Assembly: GCA_965248805.1 (NCBI GenBank)
Contig: CBDFKJ010000004.1
Span: 136,111-200,110, forward strand
Length of the DNA stretch: 64,000 nt
From: CBDFKJ01 sp965248805
GTDB taxonomy: Bacteria; Pseudomonadota; Alphaproteobacteria; UBA6615
Reading direction: 5' to 3'
A program made the translations under genes and the position numbers. The notes beneath the pieces are model-generated. The model was not told where the DNA came from. It made no database searches and saw only the letters and a list, made by a program, of their open reading frames with translations. Shown here in pieces: positions 56,186 to 64,000 of the stretch (positions are counted from its first letter, which is position 1; each line of letters begins with the position of its first letter).

Positions 56186-57967
56186 GTGGCCGCGCCGGCG
56201 ATTTCATTGCCATCCGATCCGACGATGCTGGGCGTCGCCGACTCGCTGACGGGTCGGCGCTGGCTGATGCGCGACGGTGACGCGCGCGTCGGCATGGCGC
56301 TGGCGCAGCGTCTGGGCGTGCCGGAAATCGTCGGTCGCGCGCTGACGGCGCGTGGCGTCGACCTGGACCGCGCGGAGGATTTTCTCAATCCGACACTGCG
56401 CGCCCTATTGCCCGACCCGCACGGCTTGAAGGACATGGATGTCGCGGCGCGGCGATTGGCCGATGCGGTCATGGCGGGCGAGGCGATGGCTGTGTTCGGC
56501 GACTACGACGTCGACGGCGCAACATCGTCGGCATTACTGGCGCGTTTCTTCGCCGCCGTCGGCTCACCCTTGCGCATCTATATTCCCGACCGCCAGCGCG
56601 AAGGCTACGGTCCCAGCGCGCGGGCCATGCTGCGGCTGAAGGCGGAAGGCATCGGCGTCGTGGTGACGGTGGACTGCGGCACCCACGCGTTCGAGGCGCT
56701 GCAGGTCGCGACCGAGGCCGGGCTCGACGTCATCGTCCTTGACCATCACCAGGCACCGCCGGCGTTGCCGCCGGCCGTCGCGGTGGTGAACCCAAAGCGT
56801 CACGACGATAACAGCGGCCTCGATCACCTTGCCGCGGTCGGCGTCGCATTCCTGCTCGTGGTGGCGGTGAACCGAAGGCTGCGCGCCGTCGGGTGGTACG
56901 CCGACCGCCCCGAGCCTGATTTGCGGCTGTGGCTCGACATCGTCGCCCTGGGAACCGTATGCGACCAGGTCCCGCTCGTCGGGCTTAACCGAGCGCTGGT
57001 GGCACAGGGTCTGCGGGTGATGGCCGGGCGCGCCAACGTCGGCCTCGCGGCGCTCGCCGATGTCGCCAATGTGCGCGAAGCGCCCGGCGCCTACCATCTC
57101 GGTTTCATGCTCGGCCCTCGCGTCAACGCCGGCGGCCGGGTCGGCGAGGCCGAGCTCGGCGCGCTGCTGCTATCGACCCAGGACCCGGGCGAAGCCGCAC
57201 GCATGGCCGCCGCGCTGGATGGCTACAACGCAGAGCGCCGCACGATCGAGCACGAGGTACTCAAAGCGGCCATGGCGTGCGCCGACGGCCGCAGGCCGTT
57301 GGTGCTCGTGGCCGACGAGGGCTGGCACCCGGGCGTCATCGGCATCGTCGCCAGCCGCCTGGTCGAGAAGCACCGGCGGCCGGCGTGCGTCGTCAGTCTG
57401 GACGGCGACGTCGGCAAGGGCTCTGGCCGCTCGATCGACGGTGTCGATCTCGGCGCCGCGTTGCTCGCCGCGCGCGAGGCCGGGCTCCTGCGCGATGGTG
57501 GCGGCCACGCGATGGCGGCGGGGTTCACCGTCGAACGGACACAGTTGCCGGCGTTCGAGGCCTTTCTCGCACAGCGCGTCGCAGCCGAGGTCACCGCGAA
57601 TGGCGCTGCGCCGACGCTGCGGCTGGATGGCGCCGTCACCGTCCGCGGGGCCGACTCGACGCTGGTTGAATCGCTGGCGCGCCTGTCGCCATTCGGCCGT
57701 GGCAATGCCGAGCCGCGGTTCGCCCTGCCGTCGGTGCGCGTTGTCAGGTCCGATGTCGTCGGCACAGACCATGTGCGCTGTATCGTCACCGACGATAGCG
57801 GGGCACGCCTGAAGGCCATGGCGTTCCGCGCCGCGGGCGAGCCGGTCGGTCAGGCGCTGACGGGCGCGGCCGGGCGGCCGATCCACCTGGCAGGACGGAT
57901 ACGCGCGGACAATTGGCGAGGCGGCGGCGGGGTCGAGTTTTACATCGACGACGCCGCTTGGCCGTAG
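56186..57967 (+). CDS. recJ: Single-stranded-DNA-specific exonuclease RecJ
   Basis: 593 residues. DHH motifs VFGDYDVDGATSSALLARFF, VVTVDCGTHAFEAL, VIVLDHHQ and the DHHA1 motif GGGHAMAAGF, with an OB fold at the end. 5'-3' exonuclease in recombination and mismatch repair. GTG 56186 lies 15 bases after hom. In many alphaproteobacteria glpX sits between hom and recJ; here nothing does. Confidence 0.95.
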   Translation: MAAPAISLPSDPTMLGVADSLTGRRWLMRDGDARVGMALAQRLGVPEIVGRALTARGVDLDRAEDFLNPTLRALLPDPHGLKDMDVAARRLADAVMAGEAMAVFGDYDVDGATSSALLARFFAAVGSPLRIYIPDRQREGYGPSARAMLRLKAEGIGVVVTVDCGTHAFEALQVATEAGLDVIVLDHHQAPPALPPAVAVVNPKRHDDNSGLDHLAAVGVAFLLVVAVNRRLRAVGWYADRPEPDLRLWLDIVALGTVCDQVPLVGLNRALVAQGLRVMAGRANVGLAALADVANVREAPGAYHLGFMLGPRVNAGGRVGEAELGALLLSTQDPGEAARMAAALDGYNAERRTIEHEVLKAAMACADGRRPLVLVADEGWHPGVIGIVASRLVEKHRRPACVVSLDGDVGKGSGRSIDGVDLGAALLAAREAGLLRDGGGHAMAAGFTVERTQLPAFEAFLAQRVAAEVTANGAAPTLRLDGAVTVRGADSTLVESLARLSPFGRGNAEPRFALPSVRVVRSDVVGTDHVRCIVTDDSGARLKAMAFRAAGEPVGQALTGAAGRPIHLAGRIRADNWRGGGGVEFYIDDAAWP

Positions 57968-58080
57968 CCCGGCGCGCTGTGCGGGCGGCGGGTTTGCGCG
58001 CCCGAATTGATCTTGTATTTTGACCGCCGCGCGAGCCCGATCTTCCGTGGGCTCGCCGGAATGCGGGGAGCCGGAAAATC

Positions 58081-59295
58081 ATGCATGGCAAAGTCCTGGT
58101 CGCCCAAGGCGGCGGCCCCAGCGCCGTTATCAACCAGTCCATGGTCGGCGTCGTCCTCGAATCACGACGGTCTCCACAGGTCGAGCGCATCTATGGCGCG
58201 TTGCACGGCGTGCGCGGCATTGTCGATGAGGAACTTGTCGACCTCACGCAAGAGACCACTCACAGCCTCGAGATGGCGGCCGTGACGCCGTCGTCGGTGC
58301 TCGGCTCGACCCGCGACAAGCCGGATGCAAAATACTGTCATGAAATCTTTCGCGTCCTGCAGGCGCACGGCATTGGCTACTTCTTCTACATCGGCGGCAA
58401 CGACAGCGCCGATACGGTGCGAATCGTGTCGGAGGAAGCGCGCGCGGCCGATTACGAGCTGCGCTGCATCCATGTGCCCAAGACCATCGATAATGATTTG
58501 CAGGTCACCGATCATTGCCCCGGCTTTCCGTCGGCCGCACGGTTCGTCGCCCAGGGCTTCATGGGCCTCAATCTCGACAACTGGGCGTTGCCGGGCGTCT
58601 ATATCGCCGTCGTCATGGGCCGGCATGCCGGCTTCCTGACCGCCGCCTCGGCGCTGGGTCGCAAGTTCGATGACGATGGGCCACACCTGATCTACATGCC
58701 GGAGCGCGACTTCGCGCTCGACGCGTTCCTGCGCGATGTGAAGGCGACCATGGATCGGCACGGGCGCTGCATGATCGCCGCGTCGGAGGGCGTTCATGCC
58801 GCCGACGGCGTTCCGATGACGGCCAAGCTGGCGCCCAAAGTTGAAAAGGACGCGCACGGTAATGTCGGGCTGTCGGGCAGCAGTACGCTGGCCGATGCAC
58901 TGACCGCCGTGGTCAAGTCGGAGCTCGGGTTCTCGCGCGTGCGCGGCGACACGCTCGGTTACCTGCAGCGTTCGTTTGTCGGCTGCGTGTCCGACGTCGA
59001 TCAGCGCGAGGCCCGCGAGGTCGGCGAAAAGGCGGTGCAGTATGCCATGTGGGACGGCAAGGACGGCACGGTGAGCATCTATCGTACCGGATTCTATTCC
59101 GTGGACTATCGCCTCACCGCGCTTGAGGAAGTGGCGCAGAAGACGCGTACCATGCCGGACGAATTCATCGCACCCAGTGGCACCGATGTCAGCGACGCGT
59201 TTCTGATGTATCTGCGGCCACTGCTGGGCTCGGGCATGCCGGATGTGCATCGACTCCGCCTGCACCGGGTGCAGAAGGTGTTGACCGAGACGTGA
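58081..59295 (+). CDS. Pyrophosphate-dependent 6-phosphofructokinase
   Basis: 404 residues of the PFK family. KVLVAQGGGPSAVINQSMVG near the start, YIGGNDSADT where ATP enzymes have GGDGS, and HVPKTIDNDLQ where the Lys replaces Gly. These two residues mark the PPi-dependent group. MGRHAGFL and ASEGV are also present. It interconverts fructose-6-P and fructose-1,6-bisphosphate with PPi/Pi and is reversible. It stands after recJ and ahead of tRNA-Glu. Confidence 0.88.
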   Translation: MHGKVLVAQGGGPSAVINQSMVGVVLESRRSPQVERIYGALHGVRGIVDEELVDLTQETTHSLEMAAVTPSSVLGSTRDKPDAKYCHEIFRVLQAHGIGYFFYIGGNDSADTVRIVSEEARAADYELRCIHVPKTIDNDLQVTDHCPGFPSAARFVAQGFMGLNLDNWALPGVYIAVVMGRHAGFLTAASALGRKFDDDGPHLIYMPERDFALDAFLRDVKATMDRHGRCMIAASEGVHAADGVPMTAKLAPKVEKDAHGNVGLSGSSTLADALTAVVKSELGFSRVRGDTLGYLQRSFVGCVSDVDQREAREVGEKAVQYAMWDGKDGTVSIYRTGFYSVDYRLTALEEVAQKTRTMPDEFIAPSGTDVSDAFLMYLRPLLGSGMPDVHRLRLHRVQKVLTET

Positions 59296-59375
59296 GGCGG
59301 GCCGAGCGAAGGTCGGTCCGGCCCCCGGTGGCGGGGTTGCTTTCGCGCTCCGTGGCCCGTATTTGATCCCCGATC

Positions 59376-59451
59376 GTCCCCATCGTCTAGAGGCCTAGGA
59401 CACCGGCCTTTCACGCCGGCAACACGGGTTCGAATCCCGTTGGGGACGCCA
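59376..59451 (+). tRNA. tRNA-Glu (anticodon TTC)
   Basis: Acceptor GTCCCCA pairs with TGGGGAC, followed by G and encoded CCA. D arm TCGTCTAGAGGCCTAGGA, anticodon arm CCGGCCTTTCACGCCGG with TTC, and T arm ACGGGTTCGAATCCCGT complete a standard 76-nt clover leaf. Confidence 0.97.
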
Positions 59452-59815
59452 ATAATATCAAATAGTTATCGATGAATCTGGCTCGGAACCTCATTGCTGC
59501 CGGACTTTTCGCAATGACCATAGTCTAAATCGTGCGCTGACGACTTTGCGACAATCTGTCGCGCAGGCGGATGGGGTACGAAATCGTATCGACTCCCTTT
59601 TAGAACAAGGACTTTGGGATTGGACGAAGCGCCGGATCACGCACACCCGTCCGGCGAGTGCCTGTGCTCAAGTCGACTGTGGCGCTGCGGTGCTGCCGAC
59701 AGCACCTGTTCGAAGGCGAAAGACGTCCAACCGAGCGCCGTGGTAAGATTGGGTGGTCTACGCTGCGAGGCTGCCCTGTCGCCGGACGGCCTCCGGGGAG
59801 CCCTAGGAGTCGCGC
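59452..59815. other. Non-coding gap before the SGNH gene
   Basis: 364 bases. It is locally AT-richer just after the tRNA. I see no gene, repeat or attachment site. AGGAG at 59805-59809 serves the ATG at 59816. A promoter for the SGNH gene is presumably here but not obvious. Confidence 0.5.
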
Positions 59816-60881
59816 ATGCGAGGCGACCGTTTGACGTTGCGTCAGAAAGAGATCCTCACTGGGATCGTCGTCCTTGCCGTGTGCTTCGGCTCCGTGAGCG
59901 CTGCCGAGGCGCTGCTACGGATCCAGCAATTTCTCGCGTTCGGTTCGGCGGAGACGGTAGAGAAGACCAAGCAGTACTATGTCCACGAGCCGACCGGGCT
60001 GCGGCTTCCGCTCCCCAACTCTGATCATGGCCGGCTCCATTACAACTCGCTTGGCCATCGCAGTCCCGAGATCGAAGTGCCGAAGCCCGACGACACACTG
60101 AGGCTGGCATTCCTTGGCAGCTCGACGACCCTCGACCCGTATGTGCTGACGTTGGAGAACGCCTGGCCGCACCGCGTCGCGGACGCCATCGGCGCGGCAT
60201 ACTCTGAGTGCCGCGTCGACTATCTCAACGCCGGCGTACCTGGGCTCAGCAGTAGGCGGCTCGCGACCTATGCCGGATGTGGTCTTTATCATGACCAACG
60301 ACCAGAACACCGACCTTGACGCGCTGGCAGTGGAGACCGGGACCCATGACGGCACGCACTATCGGCCATCATGGCTGGCCCGCAACTCGCTTTTCTGGTC
60401 CAAGGTCGAAAAAAACGGAGTGGTCATTCAGCGGCAACGCTCGGCCCAAACGGGGTCAGGTACTCTTGCCTTTAGCCGCGAAGCGTTGGCCGCCGCTTAC
60501 AGTATCCGCATTGAGCAGCTTGTGACCCTTGTCCGAGAATCTGGCGCGCTACCGGTCCTGCTTGCGGTCGGCGGGCAGCTTCGAGCCGGCCAGAAAGAAT
60601 CGCATCAGATCGCCGCCGCCGAGACCGATCTCTTCTACATGCCATACATGTCGATCGCCGGCCTTCTTGGCGCTCGCGCCGCTTACAACGAGGTCATCCG
60701 CGACGTCGCTAGGTGGATGGAATTGCCGGTGATTGATTGGCTATCGGCGGTGCCCGGAGATGGCCGTCATTTCGCGGATTCACACCACTTCAAGCCAGCT
60801 GGCAGCCGCGCGATGGCGGATTATGTGGCGCAACAGATCCTCGCCCAGCCGATATTCGCCCGGCTGGGATCGAGCTGCTGA
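59816..60881 (+). pseudogene. SGNH-type O-acyltransferase/hydrolase, frameshifted
   Basis: An N-terminal membrane anchor (EILTGIVVLAVCFGSVSAAE) precedes an SGNH domain: LAFLGSSTTLDPY with the nucleophile Ser, LNAGVPGLSSRRLATY with Gly/Asn-type oxyanion residues, and the C-terminal FADSHHFKPAGSRAMADYV with D-x-x-H. The frame breaks at about 60271, and the region between RRLATY and PDVVFIMTND is shorter than in relatives, suggesting a small deletion rather than a single base. It pairs by position with the convergent MBOAT gene, as in alginate and cellulose O-acetylation systems. Confidence 0.75.
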
Positions 60882-60927
60882 ATGGCGGCCTGAGCGAGAG
60901 CGCGACCAACTACGCTCAAAAGGTCAG

Positions 60928-61053
60928 TTAGTTGAACTCGGCCTTCGGCTCGAACGCGAAATAGAACACGAGAAAGATTAGCGCAGCATACCAGACCGCG
61001 GTCGCCAAGTCGGCAAGCCAGATCGGCATATAGTGGCGCAACAGGTCGTGCAT
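60928..61053 (-). CDS. 41-aa membrane microprotein, DltX-like, stop codon in its C-terminal motif
   Basis: Starts MHDLLRHYMPIWLADL, has one helix (TAVWYAALIFLVFYFAFE) and ends PKAEFN at a TAA. The ATG lies three bases after the MBOAT stop. Codons after the TAA continue in frame as L, T, F and TGA, so one base change (TAA to TAC or TAT) would give the end FNYLTF, the F-x-Y-x-x-F pattern of DltX-like MBOAT partners. In DltX that tyrosine is the acyl acceptor. Either a nonsense mutation or a coincidence; the membrane microprotein itself is well supported by context. Confidence 0.65.
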   Translation of the reverse strand: MHDLLRHYMPIWLADLATAVWYAALIFLVFYFAFEPKAEFN

Positions 61054-61202
61054 GCCTCAAACCCAGAAGAACAGGACCGTGGAAATCACATTCCAGGCGC
61101 CCCCGAGCGTCGGCTGACGGACGATGACGAACCCGAACCACACGAAGTGGACCGTCAGTAGGATCTTGGACGCGTCGACAGCAGCGTTTGCGAACCGCCC
61201 CT

Positions 61203-62423
61203 TCACCTCCGGAAAGGAGGGGCCGAAGCGTTGGAGTTGCTGCCAGGCAACAATACCGAGTCCGTGATAAACACGCCACACGAAATACGTGAGCGACACC
61301 TCGTGCCAGATGCCAATGACAACGAGTGTCGCGACGGCACCAAGTGGATTGATTCCAACGTTTGGAACCCTCGGTTTCGGGCTGCGATGATGTCGTCGGG
61401 GTCGGCTTTCGATATGAATGGCTGTGGGTTGGCCGCATTGTATTCGCGGACGAAGCGGTTGATTGCGGCCTGGAGATCGACGACGGAATGGAAGACGCCG
61501 TGCTTGAGCCGCCGCCGGGTGAGTTTTGCGAAGAAGCCCTCGACGGCATTGAGCCACGAGCAGGAGGTCGGTGTGAAGTGGAAAGTCCAGCGCGGATGGC
61601 GGGCGAGCCAGGCGCGGACCTTGTCCTTGTTGTGCGCCGCGTAGTTGTCGACGATCGCGTGGATGGCCTTGTCCGCCGGCACCGTGCGCTCGATGCGGTT
61701 GAGGAAGCGGATGAACTCCTGATGGCGGTGGCGCTGCATGTTCTGGCCGATCACCGTTCCGTCCAGAACGTTGAGCGCCGCAAACAGCGTGGTCGTGCCG
61801 TGCCGTTTGTAGTCATGGTGCCGGCGCGTCCCTTCTTCATCGGCAGACCGGCGGTCGAGCGCCTGGATCTGTGACTTCTCATCGATCGACAACACCACCG
61901 CATGGGCCGGCGGGTCGACATACAGGCCGACGATATCGGTGAGTTTCTCGGCGAAGGCAGGGTCGGTCGACAGCTTGAAGTTGCGCCAGCGGTGCGGGCT
62001 GAGACCGTGAGCCTTCCAGATCGCCTGCACCGTCGAGGCGGCAATACCGGCCGCCCTGGCCATCGCGCGCAACGTCCAGTGGGTCGCCTCAAACGGCGGC
62101 GGTTGCTGCGTCAGGCGCACGATCTCGGCGACACGATCGAGCGGGACCGGCGCCTCGCCGGGCGGACGGGACTTGTCGCGAAGCAGGCCGCCGACACCCT
62201 CGTGCATGAACCGCTCTTGCCAGCGCCACACGCAGGTCTTGGACTTGCCGGTCTCGGTCATGATCGCCGAGGTGCCCAGACCCTCGCCGCTGAGAAGGAC
62301 AATATGTGCCCGCCAGACGTGTTTCTGCGGGCTCTTGGGATCCGCGACGACCGCGCGCAATCGCTGACGGTCGCCGGCGGATAGGGTGAAGGAGATTCCA
62401 CTGCGCATGCGCCAGATTCGCAT
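61203..62423 (-). CDS. IS630-family transposase, copy 3, read-through C terminus
   Basis: Same as copy 1 up to TLESIH, the last codons of the element (two substitutions: M for I in RAMARAAG and E for K in PPGEAP). Because the flank is TT and not TA, no stop forms and the frame continues into MBOAT sequence to 61203, adding about 46 foreign residues. DDE residues are intact, so activity is possible but the tail may affect it. Confidence 0.9.
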   Translation of the reverse strand: MRIWRMRSGISFTLSAGDRQRLRAVVADPKSPQKHVWRAHIVLLSGEGLGTSAIMTETGKSKTCVWRWQERFMHEGVGGLLRDKSRPPGEAPVPLDRVAEIVRLTQQPPPFEATHWTLRAMARAAGIAASTVQAIWKAHGLSPHRWRNFKLSTDPAFAEKLTDIVGLYVDPPAHAVVLSIDEKSQIQALDRRSADEEGTRRHHDYKRHGTTTLFAALNVLDGTVIGQNMQRHRHQEFIRFLNRIERTVPADKAIHAIVDNYAAHNKDKVRAWLARHPRWTFHFTPTSCSWLNAVEGFFAKLTRRRLKHGVFHSVVDLQAAINRFVREYNAANPQPFISKADPDDIIAARNRGFQTLESIHLVPSRHSLSLASGTRCRSRISCGVFITDSVLLPGSNSNASAPPFRR

Positions 62424-62477
62424 AACACAGCAAAATACGGAATCCCAATTCGGACTCTTTCATTCCGATCAATCCAC
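61344..62477. mobile_element. IS630-family insertion sequence, copy 3, full length (1134 bp)
   Basis: Same ends and length as copy 1, opposite orientation. On the MBOAT N-terminal side the flank is TA, but on the other side it is TT (AA on the plus strand). The target duplication is therefore imperfect. Nearly identical to copy 1, so movement is probably recent. Confidence 0.92.
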
Positions 62478-63398
62478 TAGCGCTGGGCTGCGGCTCATCG
62501 AGAAGACGGTTGTGTAAACGTACTCGCGGCACCAACTGGTCAGCGAGATGTGCCAACATCGCCAGAAGTCCGAGATGTTCTTCTGGAAGTACGGCCGGTT
62601 GAAATTTTCCATCACCCGAAAGCCGAGCAGCCGGGCGAAGCCGATCGCTACGTTCGAGAATCCGGAGAACTGCAGGTACAGGTTGAGGCCGCCGCGGACG
62701 ATTTCCAGGTAGAAGATCAGCGCCTGCTTCTCGGGGTCGATCGATCCGATGAGCCGCGCGAACTCACCCGACACCAGATAGTTCGCCAGCACCGTGATCT
62801 TCACATATCCGTAGAGGAGCCGCTCGATCCCCTCGGATATGAGACGCGAGTCCCATCGGTGTCGCTTCAGGTCGCTGTAGAAGCGCGGAAATCGATGAAT
62901 GGGCCCGACGACGATTGTCGGCAGGAAAAAAAGATAGGAAACCAGATCCCCGAAACTCGCTGCCTGGATCGTGCCCTTGTACCGTTCGAGAATGTAGTGG
63001 ATGACCCTGAGGGCGTAGTGCGAAAGGCCCAAGGGGATGACAACGTTCTGCAGAAGGTCCTCGGGCGGCGCCGCGACGACGGCCTTGTAGGCGACGAGCA
63101 CGACAATGATCACGCTTGAAAGGCCGCCGGCGCGATAGCCGCTGACCTCGTCTTGACGCGTGAAGCCGTAGCTCACGGCTGTGGAACAGGCTGAGAATGA
63201 GAGCAGACTCCGGCGAATAAATGATCAGGAATGCCATTGTGACCGCAGGCAAGAAGTAACGCCGCCAGACGCCCGGGCACAGCCAGGCAATCCGAACGTC
63301 GCAGCCATCCAGGATAGCCACTCGATCGAGACGAAATGCATTGGCTGCTCGGGCCGGGCGTCGAGGCGGCTATTTGGAGGCGCGCGGCGTTGGCCGCT

Positions 63399-63530
63399 TC
63401 AGCTGACGATGAGCCAAGTGAAACCGGCTGCGGCCGCTGCGCCGCATAGCACGATTGTGAGAAGCCAAACCCGCAGCGGCGGCGGTTGGTGATGTTCCGA
63501 CAGCCGCTGCCATACGGTTCCCCAATCCAT
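63399..63530 (-). CDS. Small single-pass membrane protein, 43 aa
   Basis: Begins MDWGTVWQRLSEHHQPPPLR, then one helix (VWLLTIVLCGAAAAAGFTWL). AGGAGG lies about ten bases before the ATG, a strong ribosome site. It lies between the sulfotransferase and the MBOAT gene on the same strand, so probably part of one surface-polymer-modification operon. No family recognised. Confidence 0.6.
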   Translation of the reverse strand: MDWGTVWQRLSEHHQPPPLRVWLLTIVLCGAAAAAGFTWLIVS

Positions 63531-63585
63531 CTTTGCTTTAGTCCTCCTCGGCCGCGGCGCCGCGCGCGGCATGCACGACCAAGCT

Positions 63586-64000
63586 CTATGTATAGCGGCG
63601 CCTTGATTTGGCCTTTCTGGGTACAGGACCCTTCTCGATCGGGTCGTAACCACAGAGCTCCAAGAGCGGGTTCACGATGTCCGCCAGATGGTGCAGTTGC
63701 GGCTCGGGAGTGGACTGCCAGCGCCCCGTGCTCTTGGTATGGACCTTGCGGACCTGATAGCTTTTGTGGTCGCTGAATCCGGGATGGTCCGTGTTCTCGA
63801 AACCCTTCACGAGCATTTCCGGCTCGAAGCTCTCGCCGACAAAATCCAGTAGTGCGCCGAGTGTTTCCTCCGGCGCGCCGACCAAGTCTTCGTATCGGCA
63901 GATCACGCAATTATCTGGATGACGTTCGCCGAAATCGAACAGCCTGCGGTTGGTATCGGTCCAGGAATGGGCGAACGCTTCGATCGGGTGGGGAAACCGG
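63586..64000 (-). CDS. Sulfotransferase-family protein, C-terminal part
   Basis: The last 137 residues are in the window; the N terminus with the 5' PAPS-binding loop is beyond the edge. The sequence RFPHPIEAFAHSWTDTNRRL then VICRYEDLVGAPEETLGALL fits the region of PAPS-dependent sulfotransferases after the 3' phosphate site. Conserved end: KSTGRWQSTPEPQLHHLADI then LLELCGYDP. It would sulfate a glycan or lipid and heads the cassette containing the MBOAT. Confidence 0.78.
   Translation of the reverse strand, partial: RFPHPIEAFAHSWTDTNRRLFDFGERHPDNCVICRYEDLVGAPEETLGALLDFVGESFEPEMLVKGFENTDHPGFSDHKSYQVRKVHTKSTGRWQSTPEPQLHHLADIVNPLLELCGYDPIEKGPVPRKAKSRRRYT

Larger units (their letters stand above)
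61057..63341 (-). pseudogene. MBOAT-family O-acyltransferase split by IS630 copy 3, two frameshifts
   Basis: Pieces at 62478-63341 and 61057-61343. N terminus MHFVSIEWLSWMAATFGL, then after a one-base loss near 63288 WLCPGVWRRYFLPAV, then after a second shift near 63178 TRQDEVSGYRAGGLSSVIIV. Conserved MBOAT segments follow: VGPIHRFPRF, DFWRCWHISLTSWCREYVY and, past the IS, VVIGIWHEVSLTYF with the catalytic His. Removing the IS with one dinucleotide joins SRSPAL to GAVATLV in frame. Such proteins move acyl groups across the membrane to SGNH partners. Confidence 0.88.

Overview
The window looks like chromosomal DNA of a high-GC alphaproteobacterium. The evidence is a short sigma-54-dependent flagellin gene, a coxMNOP-like aa3 oxidase operon, a TAXI-type TRAP transporter, an ELM1-family protein, and the order aminotransferase-hom-recJ. 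I cannot name the genus. Intact housekeeping blocks alternate with accessory blocks that are visibly decaying through insertion sequences (IS), deletions and single-base deletions.

Layout. 1-1767: left part of a prophage-like block (RecT/Bet annealing protein, YqaJ exonuclease, small phage ORFs) fused into a thiolase gene. 1768-7678: remains of a lipid operon (acyltransferase, fadD-type acyl-CoA ligase, thiolase) cut by two IS630-family copies and one IS1182-like element. Removing the elements restores the reading frames. 7952-10498: SRPBCC protein, a Sel1-repeat protein cut by a second, frameshifted IS1182-like copy. 10560-18228: flagellin glycosylation region with a Maf transferase, ptmE-like nucleotidyltransferase, legB, stubs of legC and legI joined head to head, an OGT-like TPR glycosyltransferase, flagellin and its sigma-54 promoter. 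18477-20653: two glycosyltransferases. 20728-29446: the classical thrS-infC-rpmI-rplT-pheS-pheT cluster and lepA. 29904-30883: tRNA-Ser(GGA) beside an IS6-family element. 31081-36863: ctaB and the oxidase operon. 37351-43819: small membrane ORF, class V aminotransferase, VOC protein, TAXI TRAP transporter (permease broken), methyltransferase, cold-shock protein. 43986-47511: acyl-CoA ligase, ELM1-like protein, ketopantoate-reductase-like protein in overlapping order.

47499-52559 is a compact cell-wall sugar salvage island: murQ, an AmiE-like serine hydrolase, a BadF-type amino-sugar kinase, nagA and a NamZ (DUF1343) homologue. Together they could turn muropeptide fragments into GlcN-6-P using a kinase instead of a PTS. 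52814-59295 holds an OmpA-type protein, an aminotransferase, hom, recJ and a pyrophosphate-type phosphofructokinase; glpX, commonly found between hom and recJ in this class, is absent. tRNA-Glu(TTC) follows.

59816-64000 is a broken envelope O-acylation cassette: a frameshifted SGNH protein, an MBOAT acyltransferase split by a third IS630 copy, and a 41-residue membrane microprotein. A TAA stop in that microprotein sits exactly where the tyrosine of a DltX-like C-terminal F-x-Y-x-x-F motif would be. A small membrane ORF and a sulfotransferase lie upstream. The point and indel lesions fall in accessory genes and spare the housekeeping genes, which favours real genome decay over random sequencing error.
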